A stretch of 64,000 nt of DNA, from NCBI GenBank assembly GCA_963693365.1, contig CAVNZM010000017.1, positions 3,100,001 to 3,164,000 of the forward strand, read 5' to 3'. The notes under the pieces are model-generated. The model saw only the letters and a list, made by a program, of their open reading frames with translations, ran no database searches and was not told the DNA's origin. Shown piece after piece: positions 34,035-50,946 of the stretch (its first letter is position 1; each line of letters begins with the position of its first letter). The stretch is from Amoebidium appalachense (lineage: Eukaryota > Ichthyosporea). A program made the position numbers and the translations under genes.

Positions 34035-35170
34035 GCAACACATCTGCCTCGTATCTGCTTGAATACCCAGCCACACATAACTGCCACATATCTGTTGATG
34101 AATTTATACAACAACACATCTGCTTCCACATATCTGCCACACATCTGAACCACATAGCTGCCACACATTTTGTACACACACTTTGTACAATCTTCCAGAT
34201 ATCTTCCGAGCATCTCCCATCTATCTGACTGAGATATCTGCCAAATATCTCAAGTTGCCACACATCTGCCCAATACCTGCTACACGACTGATATCAGCGG
34301 TGTGATCTTCCACACGTCGATGTCTCGAATCCGCCAAATATCTGCTGGATATCTCCCTTCACATAACTGCCGCATATCTGCAATATCTGCAACCGAACAT
34401 TTCCTTTCACATATCTGACATAACTACAATCGAATATCTTCTTTCAACTATCTGCCAAACAACTGCAATCAAATACCTCTTTCCACATATCTGTCTGATA
34501 TCTGCTTTCACATGTGCGCCACTTCATTGGTATCGATTATCTCCTTTCACATATCTGCCACCATAAGTGCAATCGAATATCCCTCCTTGCACATATCTGC
34601 CATCATAACTGCAATCGATTATCCCTCCTTGCACATATTTGCCACCATAACTGCTCCTTTCACATATCTGCCCGATATCTCTTTTCAACATATCTGCCCG
34701 ATATCTGCTGCCACATATCTGCCACATAACTGCGATCGAATATCTCCTTTCACAGATCTGCCCGATATCTGCTGCTATTATCTGCCACATAACTGCGATC
34801 GAATATCTCTTTTCACACATCTGTCCGATACCTCTTTCCCATATCTGCCACCATAACTGCAATGAATATCTCCTTACCCGATAAATCTTTCACCTATCTG
34901 CCACACAACTGCAATCGAATATCTCCTCACATATGCATATCTGCCCGATATCTGCTGCCACATTTCTGCCGTATCAGCCTGTGATCCTGCCACGTGCCTA
35001 TTGGATAACTGCAACAGATCCAGATTCGAATTGGCGCGACATATCTGGCAACTTGTCTTCCCGGTATCTACAGTCGGATATCTGCCTGATATCAGCAATC
35101 GAATATCTCCTCACATCGGCAATCAAATTCCTGCCTGATAAAGCAAATATCTGCCTCATACCTGCCTACA
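34035..35170. repeat. degenerate array of CATATCTGCC-like motifs
   Basis: Several dozen copies of (C)ATATCTGCC, GATATCTGC and CATAACTGC fill more than 1 kb. Part is organised into a longer unit of roughly 40-60 bases (CATATCTGCCACATAACTGC then GATCGAATATCTCCTTTCAC). Spacing and sequence drift steadily. The ORFs through it are short and repetitive, so I regard it as non-coding. 33100-34034 before it is ordinary AT-rich spacer without a supportable gene. Confidence 0.85.
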
Positions 35171-35349
35171 AGGTCTCCCAAACTGAAGTCCTCTTTGGCA
35201 ACCAGTCACATATCTCCATATATCTCGTTTTCGAAATCATACCTTTGCTATTTCTTTACCTATCAGCAAGGTGGTTTGCCTTCGCTGGTCATCCTAGCAC
35301 CCTCATGACACCGGCACCCATCACCATCCGCTAACTAAGTGCCCCCAAC

Positions 35350-36060
35350 CTGCCTGTATGCTTGCTCGTAAACTGGTATCCAGTTTGCGGTTGCACTCAT
35401 TCCAGCATGGGTGAAACCTGCTAAACAATGAATACCTCCCCCCCCCCCCCCCCCCCCCCCCTTCTCCCCTGCCTCTCCCCCTCCCCCCTCTCCCCCGCCC
35501 CCATTCCATCCCCGCACCCCCCCAAAAAAGAAAAGAAGAGAAAATAACAGCAAAGAAACAAACACGTCTGCTTGCATAAACTGGTATCTAGTTTGCGGTT
35601 GCACTCATTTCAGCATGGGTGCAACCTGCTAAACATTGAATACCTCTCCCCCCCCCCCCCCCCCCCCCCCCCCCTTCCCTCTCCCCCCCCCCCCCCCCCC
35701 CCCCCCCCCCGCTTCTCCCTCCCCCCTCCCCCTCCCCCCCCCTCCCCCCTCCCCCCCAACAACAACAAAAAAAGAGAAGAAAAAAGCATCTGCATGCTTG
35801 CTCCTATACTGGTATCCAGCTGCGGTTGCACTCATTTCAGCATGGGTGCAACCCTGCTAAACATGGAATACTTACTCCCCCCCCCCCCCCCCCCCCCTCC
35901 CCCCCCCCCCCCCCCAAAAAAAAAAAAGAAAGAAAGAAAGAAAAGAAAGAAAGAAAGAAAACGGTATGCTTGCTCGTGAACTGGTATCCAGTTTGCGGTT
36001 GCACTTATTTCAGCATGGGTGCAACCTGCTAAACACTGATTACCTGCCATCCTACCCCCC
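35350..36060 (+). repeat. four-copy tandem repeat, unit about 170-230 bp
   Basis: A conserved ~80-base core (ACTGGTATCCAGTTTGCGGT ... CAGCATGGGTGCAACCTGCT) occurs at about 35370, 35580, 35808 and 35980. Each core is followed by poly-C then an A-rich tail. The copies differ by a few bases; tract lengths vary more. No gene is visible in 35300-36300. Confidence 0.9.
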
Positions 36061-36835
36061 CCAACCCTCCCCCCCCCCCCCCACCCCCCCCCCCCCCCCC
36101 TCCCCCCTCCCCCCCCTCCCCCCCCCCCCCCCCCCTCCCCGCCCCTCCCCCCACCCCAATCCATACTCAGGCTGTAGGTACTGTTGTTGTTTGGGGGTAT
36201 GCGCATGTAAATTAAATGCGGCTGGTTATATATGGATGATTTGTCCTTTCATACCCGTAGACTCGGTTATTGGCCCATAAAACAACACGGATACATGCAT
36301 CGTGTATGTGCCACATGCATACAATGACACACCAAAAACACAACAATATCCAGCAGATCCCCCCAACCCCCCCCCCCCCCCCCCCCTTCCCCCTCCCCCC
36401 CTTCCTCGCCCCTCTCCCTCCCACCTACTCAGGCATTGCGGTTCTGTGTGTTGTGCATGCATATGTGTGTGCCACGATGTGGGTGTGCACACGTGTGCAT
36501 TATGCATGTTGTGCATGTTCGTGTTTGTGTTTGTGTGTGTGCGCGCCCCATGTGCCCATGTGGGAACTGGCATCTGTGCACGTATGAGTGCGTACTATTT
36601 AGGCGTGAGTGAGAGAGTGGGTGCAAGTTTGTGTGTGTAAATCGACGGGTTTGTGCTTGAGCGTGAGTGTGTGTGTGTGTGCATGCGGGGACGTGTGCGC
36701 ATGTGTGCTGCAAAGGAGAATATAGAAGAGGACCATGATATGTTACCATCGATTAGCTTGATTCATTTCATACATCCTCCCCACCCCCAACCCATCCCCT
36801 CCCCCTTGTCCTTCCCAGGCCCCGCATCCCCCCCC

Positions 36836-36866
<31 letters not shown>

Positions 36867-37019
36867 ACACTCTCTCTCTCTCTCTCTTCCCCACCCAAAA
36901 CACACATGAATCACCCACACGAATCCGCACCCAGAGCTGTAAATTTATGCGCAGCACGCAGGCTACAGGCTGCAAGAGGTTATAAATCCTTCGTTTGCAA
37001 TGTGTAGACCTCCCCCCCC

Positions 37020-37290
37020 CCCAACACATGCACTATACCTTTCCCCATAGCTAAAGGCCACCCTCCCCTCTCCCCCCCCCCCCCCCCCCCCTTCCCCCCC
37101 CAATACATGCACTATACCTTTCCCCATAGCTAAAGGCCACCCTCCCCTCCCCCTCCCCCCCCCCTCCCCCCCAATACATGCACTATACCTTTCCTCATAG
37201 CTAAAGGCCACCCCCCCCCCCCCCCCCCCCCCAATACATGCACTATACCTTTCCCTGTAGCTAAAGGCCACCCTCCCCTCCCCCCCTCCC
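37020..37290 (+). repeat. four-copy tandem repeat, unit about 60-80 bp
   Basis: ATACATGCACTATACCTTTC then CATAGCTAAAGGCCACC is repeated four times (about 37022, 37102, 37172, 37232) with poly-C spacers of varying length. Non-coding. The surrounding 36060-38230 holds poly-C, (CA)n and spacer but no gene I can support. Confidence 0.9.
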
Positions 37291-38394
37291 CCCTCCCCCC
37301 GCCCCCCCCCCCCCCCCACACACACACAAACACACATGCGCACACACACATACAAACATACACATTCCACCCCTTTTGGTCTTCCACTTTATTTGGCCTT
37401 TCACGCATTCAGCTTGATGGTAAAATCGAGATGCAGAGCAGTGCATACCGTATCTTTGTTCCCGCCCACCACACATTCCCCCTCCCAGAACCCTCCACCT
37501 TCGCCCCTCCCCCCCACCATTTCCCTCCCATTTTTTCCTTTCGGGGACCCACGACTCCCCTCCCTGCAATGATGAAAGCTCTCCAACCTCCGCCCCTCCC
37601 CCTCCTCTTCCCCTCCCCCCTCCAACCCCCCCCCCCCCCCCAAAAAAAAAAAAAAAAAAAAAAACCTTCCCCTCCCCCCTCCCCCCCCCCCCCCCCCCCC
37701 CCTCCCCCTCCCCTCCCTCCCCCACGCACGTGCACGCACACACACACACACATACATGCAAGTAGACGTTTCATGATCAATTTGTGCTGCTGCGTACACA
37801 GTTTTAACATACACACCACACTGTCATGACATGTACACACCATCGAATCAGTGTACGGTCACTCTCAAGCTTTCAGTGCACACAGTGTCACTAAGCTTGT
37901 GCGCCGTGCACGTTCAACCACCTGCTACCAGCACACGTAACTGGGCCTCAATGATTCGCCTGGTAGTAACCGTCTTCACTGTACCCTTTATTTTTGACCT
38001 TATTCAGGCATATGCATAGAAATGATCCAAAAAGTTTCCCTCTCGTGTTACGTACGACGCAGCAACTCAATAGTTACCACCAGCGCAGCTAGCGCTACAA
38101 AAGCTGTTATTACTTGGTAAGCTGCCACCTGGAATATTCCTGACCCTAAGAACACCGGTACCTGCTACCAGCCACATGCACCTACATTAACTCCAAGTTC
38201 TGTTCTAACGTGTTACACCTTAAATTTTAAGTGGAAGGTTGACAGGCCTGCATATCTCTGGGAACTCCGATAGTAATTGGGGGGGCGGGGGGGGGGGGGG
38301 GGGGGGGGGGGGAGGAGGGGGGAGGGGAAGGGGGTAGGGGGAGCCGGGGGGGGAGGATGTGAAAGATATACAGCATGGACTCGGTACCGGTCGG

Positions 38395-38625
38395 TACAGG
38401 TTCACTTTAAAGTAGTAATGCAGATATGCAAAAAAGAACGAACACACAAAGACTATATGCACCACCCGGCTGCCGGACGGATGGGGAAGGGAGGGGCGGA
38501 GAGGGGGGGGGGGGGGGGGGTAGGCATGTGGCTGCAGAAGTATGAAGCCCCAGTTCACAACGGATAATGTAATGTAGACATGCAAAAAAAAGAACATGTA
38601 AGCACACAGAGTATACAACTCATGC
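38395..38625 (+). repeat. two related copies of a short interspersed sequence
   Basis: Segments around 38415-38470 and 38560-38620 share GTAATG(C/T)AGA(T/C)ATGCAAAA followed by AGAAC and an ACACA(A/G)AG stretch. They are separated by a poly-G run. The second copy also has a partial match to R2 (CACAACGGA). Confidence 0.55.
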
Positions 38626-39219
38626 TCTTAGCAATTACACTATGCCCCGCACAAGACCAAGGATATTGTTTTTTGTTGAAATTGCCACCCAGTGGCATAA
38701 CACCAATTCTCCAGCAAATCAGACACAACCATTCATGCTGTAATCAACATTTCAAACCCCTACATATCAATTCATTGTAACCCCCCCCCCCCCCCCCCCC
38801 CCCCCTCCTTCCCAAGTGCTACCCACCACCGCACAACTTGCGACACACAAAAGAGGTGAGGGAAGGAAGCATAAGAATAAGAAAGCGAAGAAGAGAGCCC
38901 GTCCCCCCCACCCACTACCCAAGTTACGTTATTTACAGACATTCGTGCCTTACCCCACCAGTGACCTACTTTCTTCACAACCTGAAACCAGAAGTCGTCA
39001 TCGATTCGAAAAGATACAAATGTAGTGTTTGCCCATGCCACCCTAGGTTCAGAACACACCGCACCCAGAATCCCTTTCCTAGAGTGTTCCAACCACACCA
39101 CCACACTTGACTCTCCCAAACCACCACATACTTCCCATTTCGTAATATTGTCCCCCCCCCCCCCCCCCCCCCCCCCCTCCCCCCGCGCCCCCTCCCTCCT
39201 CCCCCACCCCAACCTGATT

Positions 39220-43398
<4,179 letters not shown>

Positions 43399-43739
43399 GT
43401 TGTCGAGTGAAGAAAGAATGTAGCAAAATGAGAGGGTTTGGAAAGGAAGAATTGCACAGGCACCTATGTTACCACTAGTGCTTCTTTGCTTGATTTGTTG
43501 CCATCAATTCGGTAGAAATCCTTTATGCTATACTCTTCAATGATTCACATGTGATTACTTGGTGCCACACACACAACACGCTCCTTCCCTTTATTCTCAA
43601 ATCCGCAGCTCGTCTTGGGATGTCGAACACTAGTCTCCAAGGATATGTACCCACTGGCTTACGCGATAATCATAGGGAGCCCCTATACGTAAGTGGCCAG
43701 GCACTAGTGGAAAGGAACAAAATCGATTTGCATACCACT

Positions 43740-43800
43740 GCTGTAGAGTTACCTGATTGGTTAAAATTGAAAACGTATAAACCAATCAAAAGCTTTTAAC
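43740..43800 (-). promoter_or_regulatory. CCAAT boxes upstream of the MED29-like gene
   Basis: TGATTGGTT near 43752 and ACCAATCAA near 43785 lie about 350-390 bases upstream of the start codon. A promoter role is inferred from position and from similar pairs upstream of other genes here. Confidence 0.3.
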
Positions 43801-44029
43801 GGAGTTTTTTTTTGGCGGGAAGATTCGTGATATTACAAATTGTCAGGGTTCGAAGGACGGTGGAGCCCATTAACGGAAGTCGAAATCCCGTTTCGGAAAA
43901 CCTCTTCGAAAATCGGAATGCTCGGTCGGAGCAGGCCCACCAAAAATCGTAATCGTCGCGCATCAGTAAACTTGAGTACTTGTACTTGAGTTGGTTAACA
44001 TTGTGAGAATAATCCCAATTAGTAACTTG

Positions 44030-44371
44030 AGTTGGTTAACATTGTGAGAATAATCCCAATTAGTAATGCAACAAGTGAACGTGGCTTCTCTGGTGTGAAT
44101 ATCATTAAGACTTCTCTCAAAGCACGCCGTGACAACACAGACAGTGCACAATCAGCTCATGATAGCCATGAATGGGCCGGATATAGAGGCAGATGTGAAG
44201 CACGTGAAAGCTGAGCTTAAGTTTCGGAAAGAAATGGCTAAGAAATTATTTAAAGAGGGCAAACTGAAAGGGTTGACTGTAGAAGGGGCCAAGGAGCAGC
44301 TGGGAAAGGCCCAGCCACGTGGCCGAGGCAGCAGCCCAAAAGAAGGCTCTGGCAGATTTCCTGGCTTTTGA
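44030..44371 (+). pseudogene. hAT transposase C-terminal fragment, frameshifted
   Basis: The first frame reads ISNATSERGFSGVNIIKTSL, the hallmark of the hAT dimerisation region (Ser/Ala-x-x-ER-x-FS then IKT). About 20 codons later the match continues in another frame with NQLMIAMNGPDIE, the usual following block, and then a Lys/Glu-rich tail. One frameshift near 44120 separates the halves, and the catalytic core is missing. A 41-base tandem duplication (43985-44067) hits the start of the conserved part. Confidence 0.8.
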
Positions 44372-44649
44372 CTGGAACAGGGTGCACAATGTGTATATTG
44401 CCAACCCTTTCAAATAAATTGGATCTCTGACAACACACCAGCACCTAGTAACCGTCAAGTAGTGTCCCTTGTTTTTATTTAAAAATTCTGGGGGAGGGGA
44501 GGGGAGCCTCGGGAGGGAGGGGGGGGGGGGGAGGGGGGGGGGGGGAGTGAGTTGAGGCAGCAACATGGAAAGCTCAGCTAGGCAGAAATCGCATGTTTGG
44601 GGGGGGGGGGGGAGGGGGGCCCGGGGGGGGGGGGGAAGAAAATCACGTT

Positions 44650-44852
44650 GGGTGGTTGTGTTCGTGTTTGTGTGTGTGTGAGTATTTTTCTTTGCAATTG
44701 TGTGTGCGTGTGTGGTGGGTATATGTATGCACGGCGTACGCGTGTGTGTCTGTGACAGTGTATGTGTACAGGTGTCAGTGTGTGGGTGTGTGTATTTGTG
44801 TCAGCGGTAATCGGTGTGTGTGTGTCTATGTTGTGTGCATGTGTGCACATGT

Positions 44853-44883
<31 letters not shown>

Positions 44884-45102
44884 CTTGTGTGTGTGTGTGC
44901 ATGACATTGTGTGCATGTGTGTGTGTGTTTTGTGTCAACAGTTATGGTGTGTGTGTATGTATGTAGTGTGTTGTGGTATGTATGTGTGTGTGTGTGCAGT
45001 GTGGTGTGTATGTATGCAGGGTGTGTGTGTCTGTGTATGTGTGTGTACATGCCAGTGTGGGTGTGTGTGTTTGTACCAACGGTTTCTTGTGTGTGTGTGC
45101 GT

Positions 45103-45138
<36 letters not shown>

Positions 45139-45290
45139 CACGGGGTGTGTGTGCTTGCGCCGTGTACATGGTCACGGTGTGTGTGTGCAGTGTAAGTGTG
45201 TGTGTGCGTGCGTGTGTGTGTGTGTGTTTGTGTGTGTGTGGGTGGGTAGGTGCATAGCATGTGATTGTACAGGGTGGATGCATGTGCACG
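44650..45290. repeat. interrupted (GT)n block inside the hAT remnant
   Basis: More than 600 bases dominated by GT with CATGTGTG interruptions. All long ORFs through it encode Val/Cys or Thr/His repeats and are artefacts. Confidence 0.9.
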
Positions 45291-46105
45291 TTTGAAATAC
45301 AGTTATCATGATCTGAGATAGTATGTGCCTGTGCACGTGTACTAGCCTAGGTCACATGTGGTGTCACGGCTCACGTGTATGTGGGGTGCATGTGTGTCTT
45401 TGCAATTGAACGGAACACAGTGGTGCACAGTACTAGTGTGTGTATTGCCTGCCATTTAAGACACGTGCCACTGATCGTTGATACACGTGGCACCTGCACC
45501 TGGTGGCAGTCGACTCTGAGCATCTAGATCCATTCCATGTTTAGGCCTTCCTGGGGGGGAAGGGGGGGGGGGGGGGAGTACTAGTGGGGGGGGGGGGGGG
45601 GAGGGGGGGGGATCCGCCTGAGAGGGGAGGGGGGGGGGAGAGGGGGTGAGGCCGGAGCGGCGGTGGGGGAGAAGGAGGGGCAGCACTGGTGGAGGGAACG
45701 ATGGGCAGCGGAGGAGGGGGGGAATGGGGTTCGATTTCTGTGGGGGGGAAAGTTTCGAAGTGGAGGCCGGCCTATATACATGCGCAGGCACATGCATTGT
45801 ATGTTCATGTGGCCATGCATGGCTATGATGCAGATGTGGTGTCACGGCTGTGTGTGTTTAAATGTGTGTGTGTGTGTCTGTCTGTGTGTGTGTGTGTGTG
45901 TGCGCGTGGGTGTGTGCATAAATGTGTTTGGTGTGACAACATGTACATGTGCATGCTAGGCTGGCACTCTAGTCAGGGTCTGCCATTGAACATTCTACAG
46001 GGAACGGGAGACACGTACGTACGTGTGCAGCTTGTGTGGGTGGTGTATGCCCCGTGTATGATGAGACCTGCGAAGTCATGGGGAGCTTCTCCCCGGGGGC
46101 CGGGG

Positions 46106-46146
<41 letters not shown>

Positions 46147-46699
46147 CTCGGGCGTTCCGATTCGGCCGGGACGATTTTCGGAACTGTGTTTTCAAATATC
46201 GGAAATTCCGATTTTTTTTCGTAACTTCGAACCCTGATTACAATTACAATAGGACGGTTCACATCGCAGGCCGTGCGCAGGCATCATCATGGTTGAGCAC
46301 ACTCGCCACACAGTGTGTATACGTATATACGGCCCGTTCCAGTTTCTGAGTTTTCGCCTCGCTGTTGAAAACCTCATTATTTTCCTGTTTCTGTTTTCCC
46401 ACACGTCTCATTGAAATGTTAGCTCATTTGCACGCCGAAGCGCTAGCGCTCTTACGAAAGTGCACTTGGCGACCTGGGAAACCTGAGCCCGAGGTCCCGA
46501 AAGCGAGCATACAACCGTGAATACTCGAAACTTGCAAGGAAGCGAAAAGAGGGAAGAAACATTAAACGAAAAGCTGAAAGTGAATTAGTGGATTTTTTCT
46601 TTCCTGCTTTTCCTTAGCGTTTCAAAGTCACAGTGTTTTTTTCAACCGAGTTTCCAGTTGTGTCAACGGCAAAGGTTTTTTTTTTTTGGAATGCGTCTT

Positions 46700-46851
46700 T
46701 TGTAGCGATTGGTTGAAACAGCACCATGGCTCAACAGCGTTGACCAATAGCAGCTCGCCAAAACCGCGGTAAATCGGCGTGCAAATCGATTTTGTAACAA
46801 TCCTTTCAAAGTTTCCACCCCAAACGACAAAAAAAAAAAAGCCACAAACGA

Positions 46852-46894
<43 letters not shown>

Positions 46895-47660
46895 CGCAGG
46901 GAAGACAGCACTCAGAGTCTGATATTCTTAGTTCACGATAAGCTACGTCACCGCCATTCCATTTCTTTGATATATCAATACGATTGTTTGAATGGAGTGT
47001 ACACAAAAAGGAAAAAAAAAAAAAAAAAAAAAAAGGGCCGCAGGGAAGACAGCACTCAGAGTCTGATATTCTTAGTTCACGATAAGCTACGTCACCGCCA
47101 TTCCATTTCTTTGATATATCAATACGATTGTTTGAATGGAGTGTACACAAAAAGGCGTACACTCGAGCATTTTAGATTAAGGAATCCGATTCAGACCACA
47201 TACAGGGCTTTCATTGGTCGACATCCCACCCAGTCCTCCGACCAGAGCGCCAAAACAGCCGATGCCCAGTTAAGTGAGATAAGAACATGATTGGCTGATA
47301 ATTCTTAGTCTTTTCCACGTGCACCGTCCGTGGAATTTGGCGTAGTGGTACCATTGATCGGCCCTTACTGAACAAAAATTATATAAAAGCTGGCCATAGT
47401 TTGTTGCTACCCCACAGCACTCGAACGTTTTATAAGTGAGGAATAGAATGCACCTTCAATATGCTTTATTTTATGTGAGAACAGTGAGACTCGGTACGTA
47501 CATGCCATCATGACAACGCAATCCCTGGGTCCGCAATCCTATTGGCTACGCTGAATCGTTACGAACAATACGCCCTTATTATTCGTTAACTATCACGCTA
47601 ATTCAAAAATCGTTTTTTAAACCAATCCAAATGCATATAATATCCCTGTTTGCGAGCCAG
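46700..47660 (+). promoter_or_regulatory. CCAAT-rich upstream region of DBT, with TATA-like elements
   Basis: Six CCAAT/ATTGG pentamers (about 46708, 46743, 47213, 47290, 47540, 47620) lie in unique sequence before the gene. TATATAAAA at 47380-47388 and CATATAATAT near 47633 are TATA-like. The second would give a 5' leader of about 150 bases to the ATG at 47815. Which one is used cannot be told from sequence. Confidence 0.35.
46891..47155 (+). repeat. tandem duplication of ~121 bp, each preceded by a poly-A run
   Basis: GGGCCGCAGGGAAGACAGCA through GGAGTGTACACAAAAAGG occurs at 46891-47011 and again at 47035-47155, apparently identical. Both copies are directly preceded by poly-A (about 40 and 22 bases). 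The unit itself is non-coding. Confidence 0.95.
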
Positions 47661-47814
47661 TCTGACCAAATGCTCACCGTGGCAAACACAACACAACCGG
47701 CATCAAAAAAACGGCGTTTGAGTCAACACCAAATTCATAGTGTGTGAAAGCTGTGGATAATAGAATAAGACTCTCTTTCTTGTGGGTCTTTTGGTTCCAT
47801 AAATATTTAACAAT

Positions 47815-50555
47815 ATGTCTTCTCTACTGGCGAGCCGTGCAATGGCTGCGGCATCAAGGCGGCCCGCTGCCACCTGCCTAGTAAGTGGGGTTGGTTTTAT
47901 GATGGTGGCATCTCTGTGATGTTAACATGGTGGGAACCAGGGTTTCAGTTTGATTAGTCGCTTCGCAAGAGATAGGGTTACTAATTGATATGCTCACGCT
48001 CTAACGCTGTCGCCTATTGCAGGGCCGGTGTGCGAGCACCCTAGCAAACAGCATTCATCGCAGCCAGGTAAGAGCCCCCCTCCCCACCCCCCCCCCCCAC
48101 CCCCCACACTCCCCCCTCACCCGCCCCCACCCCCCACCCCCCACCCCAACACTCACATTCACACGCACCAAGCCTCCCACCCCTGCTCCTTCCTTTAAGC
48201 TCACGCGAGTAATGCAGGAAACTAGGGTATTGCTGTCGTTTCTCTGAAAGATTATTTGAGGTCGCGGATTGCGGTCTGACACATGAGGCCTCTTTCCTGC
48301 TCTCTTTCACGGCAGCACCAGTTCTACGTCCCACTCTCTCCAGTTTTTTTGCTGTCTCAATCTTTTCGATTTTGCTGCATGAAAGTACTAAGTTGCTATT
48401 AGATAGCTAGTTTATACTATGGTGACCGTTTCTGAAATATGAAATATGGTTTATCTTTGCAGTCTTCAGTAAGACAGCTGCCATGGCAGGCCGCCGGTTT
48501 GTCACTGTTTTTGGTAAGTCCACAGCTCAGATCTTGAAGCGGATGATCGTCTGGCCCCCGTCCCCCCTCACCCCCCCCCCCCTCCCCCCCCCCCCCCCCC
48601 CTCCTTCCCCCACCCACCCACTCACACACCCACCCATTTCCCCCCCCTCCCCCCTCCCCCCCCCCCCCCTTCCTCCCGCCTTCTCTATCTACCCTGCATC
48701 CCCACCCCCCTCCCCCCTCCTCCCCTCCCCTCCCCCCCCCCCCCCCCCCCCTTTCATATATCGTTGCACATATGCACCCATTTACTTTCGCTTCAGGCAA
48801 CCATTCCCCTTTACCAATCCTTGTGATCCCCATACCCTCCATGCACCCTTTGCTCTCTCGTCCATGTGTTTAACGCCATGTTTCAAATACATGTAACTGC
48901 CTACCCACCCCATTAGCCATTCCTGGTTGTACATCACACACACGTTGACATGCACTTTGCCCATGGCTTCGTGTTCGATGCTGTAGATCATACAACATTT
49001 AGGTTTGAGCAAGTGCTTAGATTACATGGCATGAGCCTGGCAGTAACATCTCATCTCATGCAGACACGGAGCTTCCACAGCAGCCCAGCGTGGCAGAAAG
49101 TTATCCAGTATAAACTCGCAGACATTGGCGAGGGTATTGCCGAGGCAGAGGTTTTGCAATGGTTAACACTCCTCCTCCCCCCCCCTCCCCCCGGCCCCCT
49201 GCTCTTACCCCCTGTGCCGGCCCAACTGTGTTCCCTTCCTCTTCCTCCGTCATTTCACCTTCTCCTCGCCCTCATCCCACCCTCCATCACCCAGAAACTC
49301 TCGTTTATATTGCAACCATACGCGGGATTATGCATGCCAGCTTGCACACTCACGTGTGGACAACAAGAATTTTGTAAGAATTCTTGTCTTTTCTCACTGA
49401 GGGCCTCTTTCAGTGTGTCCCATCAACGCCTCTGCATTTTTTCATCAATCCGTTGCTTACATGCATTCCTCCTTCCCTACCACCATCCCCCCCCCCCCCC
49501 CCCCCCCTCCTCCCCCCCAATGTCCCTTACCCCGTCTCTAGGGTCTGTCCTGTGTTTCCTTTGCCCTGTCTACTACTATTTCCCATATGCTGCAATCAGT
49601 AATTCCATTTGGGGCAGGCGGGCAGACACCAAGTAGTGGCCGCAAGCGATGAGAAGGGGGAAGAAAGGGGGGAGAGGGGGAAAGGGGGGATTCGGGAAGA
49701 GGTAGAGACGGGGAATGGTCGGATCAAGGACAAATAAGCGAGAAGTTGGAATGTTTTCCCCGTAGACATTTTCCCGGGAATGGAGGTCAGGGGGCGAGGT
49801 GTGGGGTGGGGTATCGGGAGTGTGCGGGTATATTAAAGAAGGTTGACCCCCCCCCCCCCCCCTCCCCTCCCCCTCCTCCCCCCACCCCCGTTTTTGCCCT
49901 CAATCCTTGTCTGCTTGTCCCCCTCCTCGTGTTGTATTTGTTGTCGGGGTCGAGCCCTAAGTTGATGGTCAAGTATGTGTCTATCGTGTGCCTCTCTCTC
50001 GCTCGCTGGCAGTGTGTGTATGTGTGTGTGTGTCGGGGGTGGTTTGTTTTCGGGATCAAAGAAGCACTTAGTTAGCATGTAACCATGGGTATATCTTGTA
50101 ACTCCCTGTTGTAATGCATACATCCCCCCCCCCCCCCCCCCCCTGCTCGTCTTTGATCAAGACGGGTTGACCCTCCCAAGTTCAGTTGATGCTGCTGTCT
50201 GAGTTGGAGAGTCGTATATACGCGGGCTAAGGGGTCGAAACTCATACGCAATTGATGACTTGGGCCCTCCCTGAGGATGGGCTCTGCTTATGACGCATAC
50301 TGTGCGCATGGCTGATGTTGCACACTTGCATGTTTGCCTTTGCATGTGTCCGTGGTGTATGCATACCTTGTACTGTTTTCCGCATTCAAACCCCCCCCCC
50401 CCCCCCCCCCCCTCCCCACCAAACAAACCTTTTTTCCCAAAAATACACACACGCCTTGCCTTTCCCTGCTACAGCACTCACGCACACGCACACACAGACA
50501 CAGACACACACACACAGTAACCACTCCCTCCTAAACTTGCACACACACACACACC

Positions 50556-50634
<79 letters not shown>

Positions 50635-50911
50635 CATTCGCCCTCCTCCCCTTCCCCGCCTCAGCCCCCCCCCCCCTCTCTCCCCCCCCCCCCCCCCAAC
50701 ACACATACACACACAACCGTACACACATACGTACACACACACACACAGGTTTGTGGATGTAGGTGACCAGGTGCAAGAGTTTGACCGGATAGCCGAGGTG
50801 CAGAGTGACAAGGCCACAGTGGAGATCACCAGTCGCTACACCGGCACCATCAAGAAGAGATACTATGGTGTCGGGGATATGGCAAAGGTCCACTTTGTAA
50901 GTTTTCATCGG

Positions 50912-50946
<35 letters not shown>

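Larger units (their letters stand above)
43844..46236 (+). mobile_element. hAT-family DNA transposon remnant with terminal inverted repeats
   Basis: CAGGGTTCGAAG at 43844-43855 is matched by CTTCGAACCCTG at 46225-46236. Subterminal regions on both sides share ATCGGAA-type words. ATTACAAA lies just left (43832) and ATTACAAT directly right, close to the 8-base target duplication expected for hAT, but four bases on the left are unexplained. The interior has a broken transposase end (44030-44371), poly-G runs and a long GT-rich block (44650-45290), so the element is not autonomous. 45300-46090 has no gene. Confidence 0.8.
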
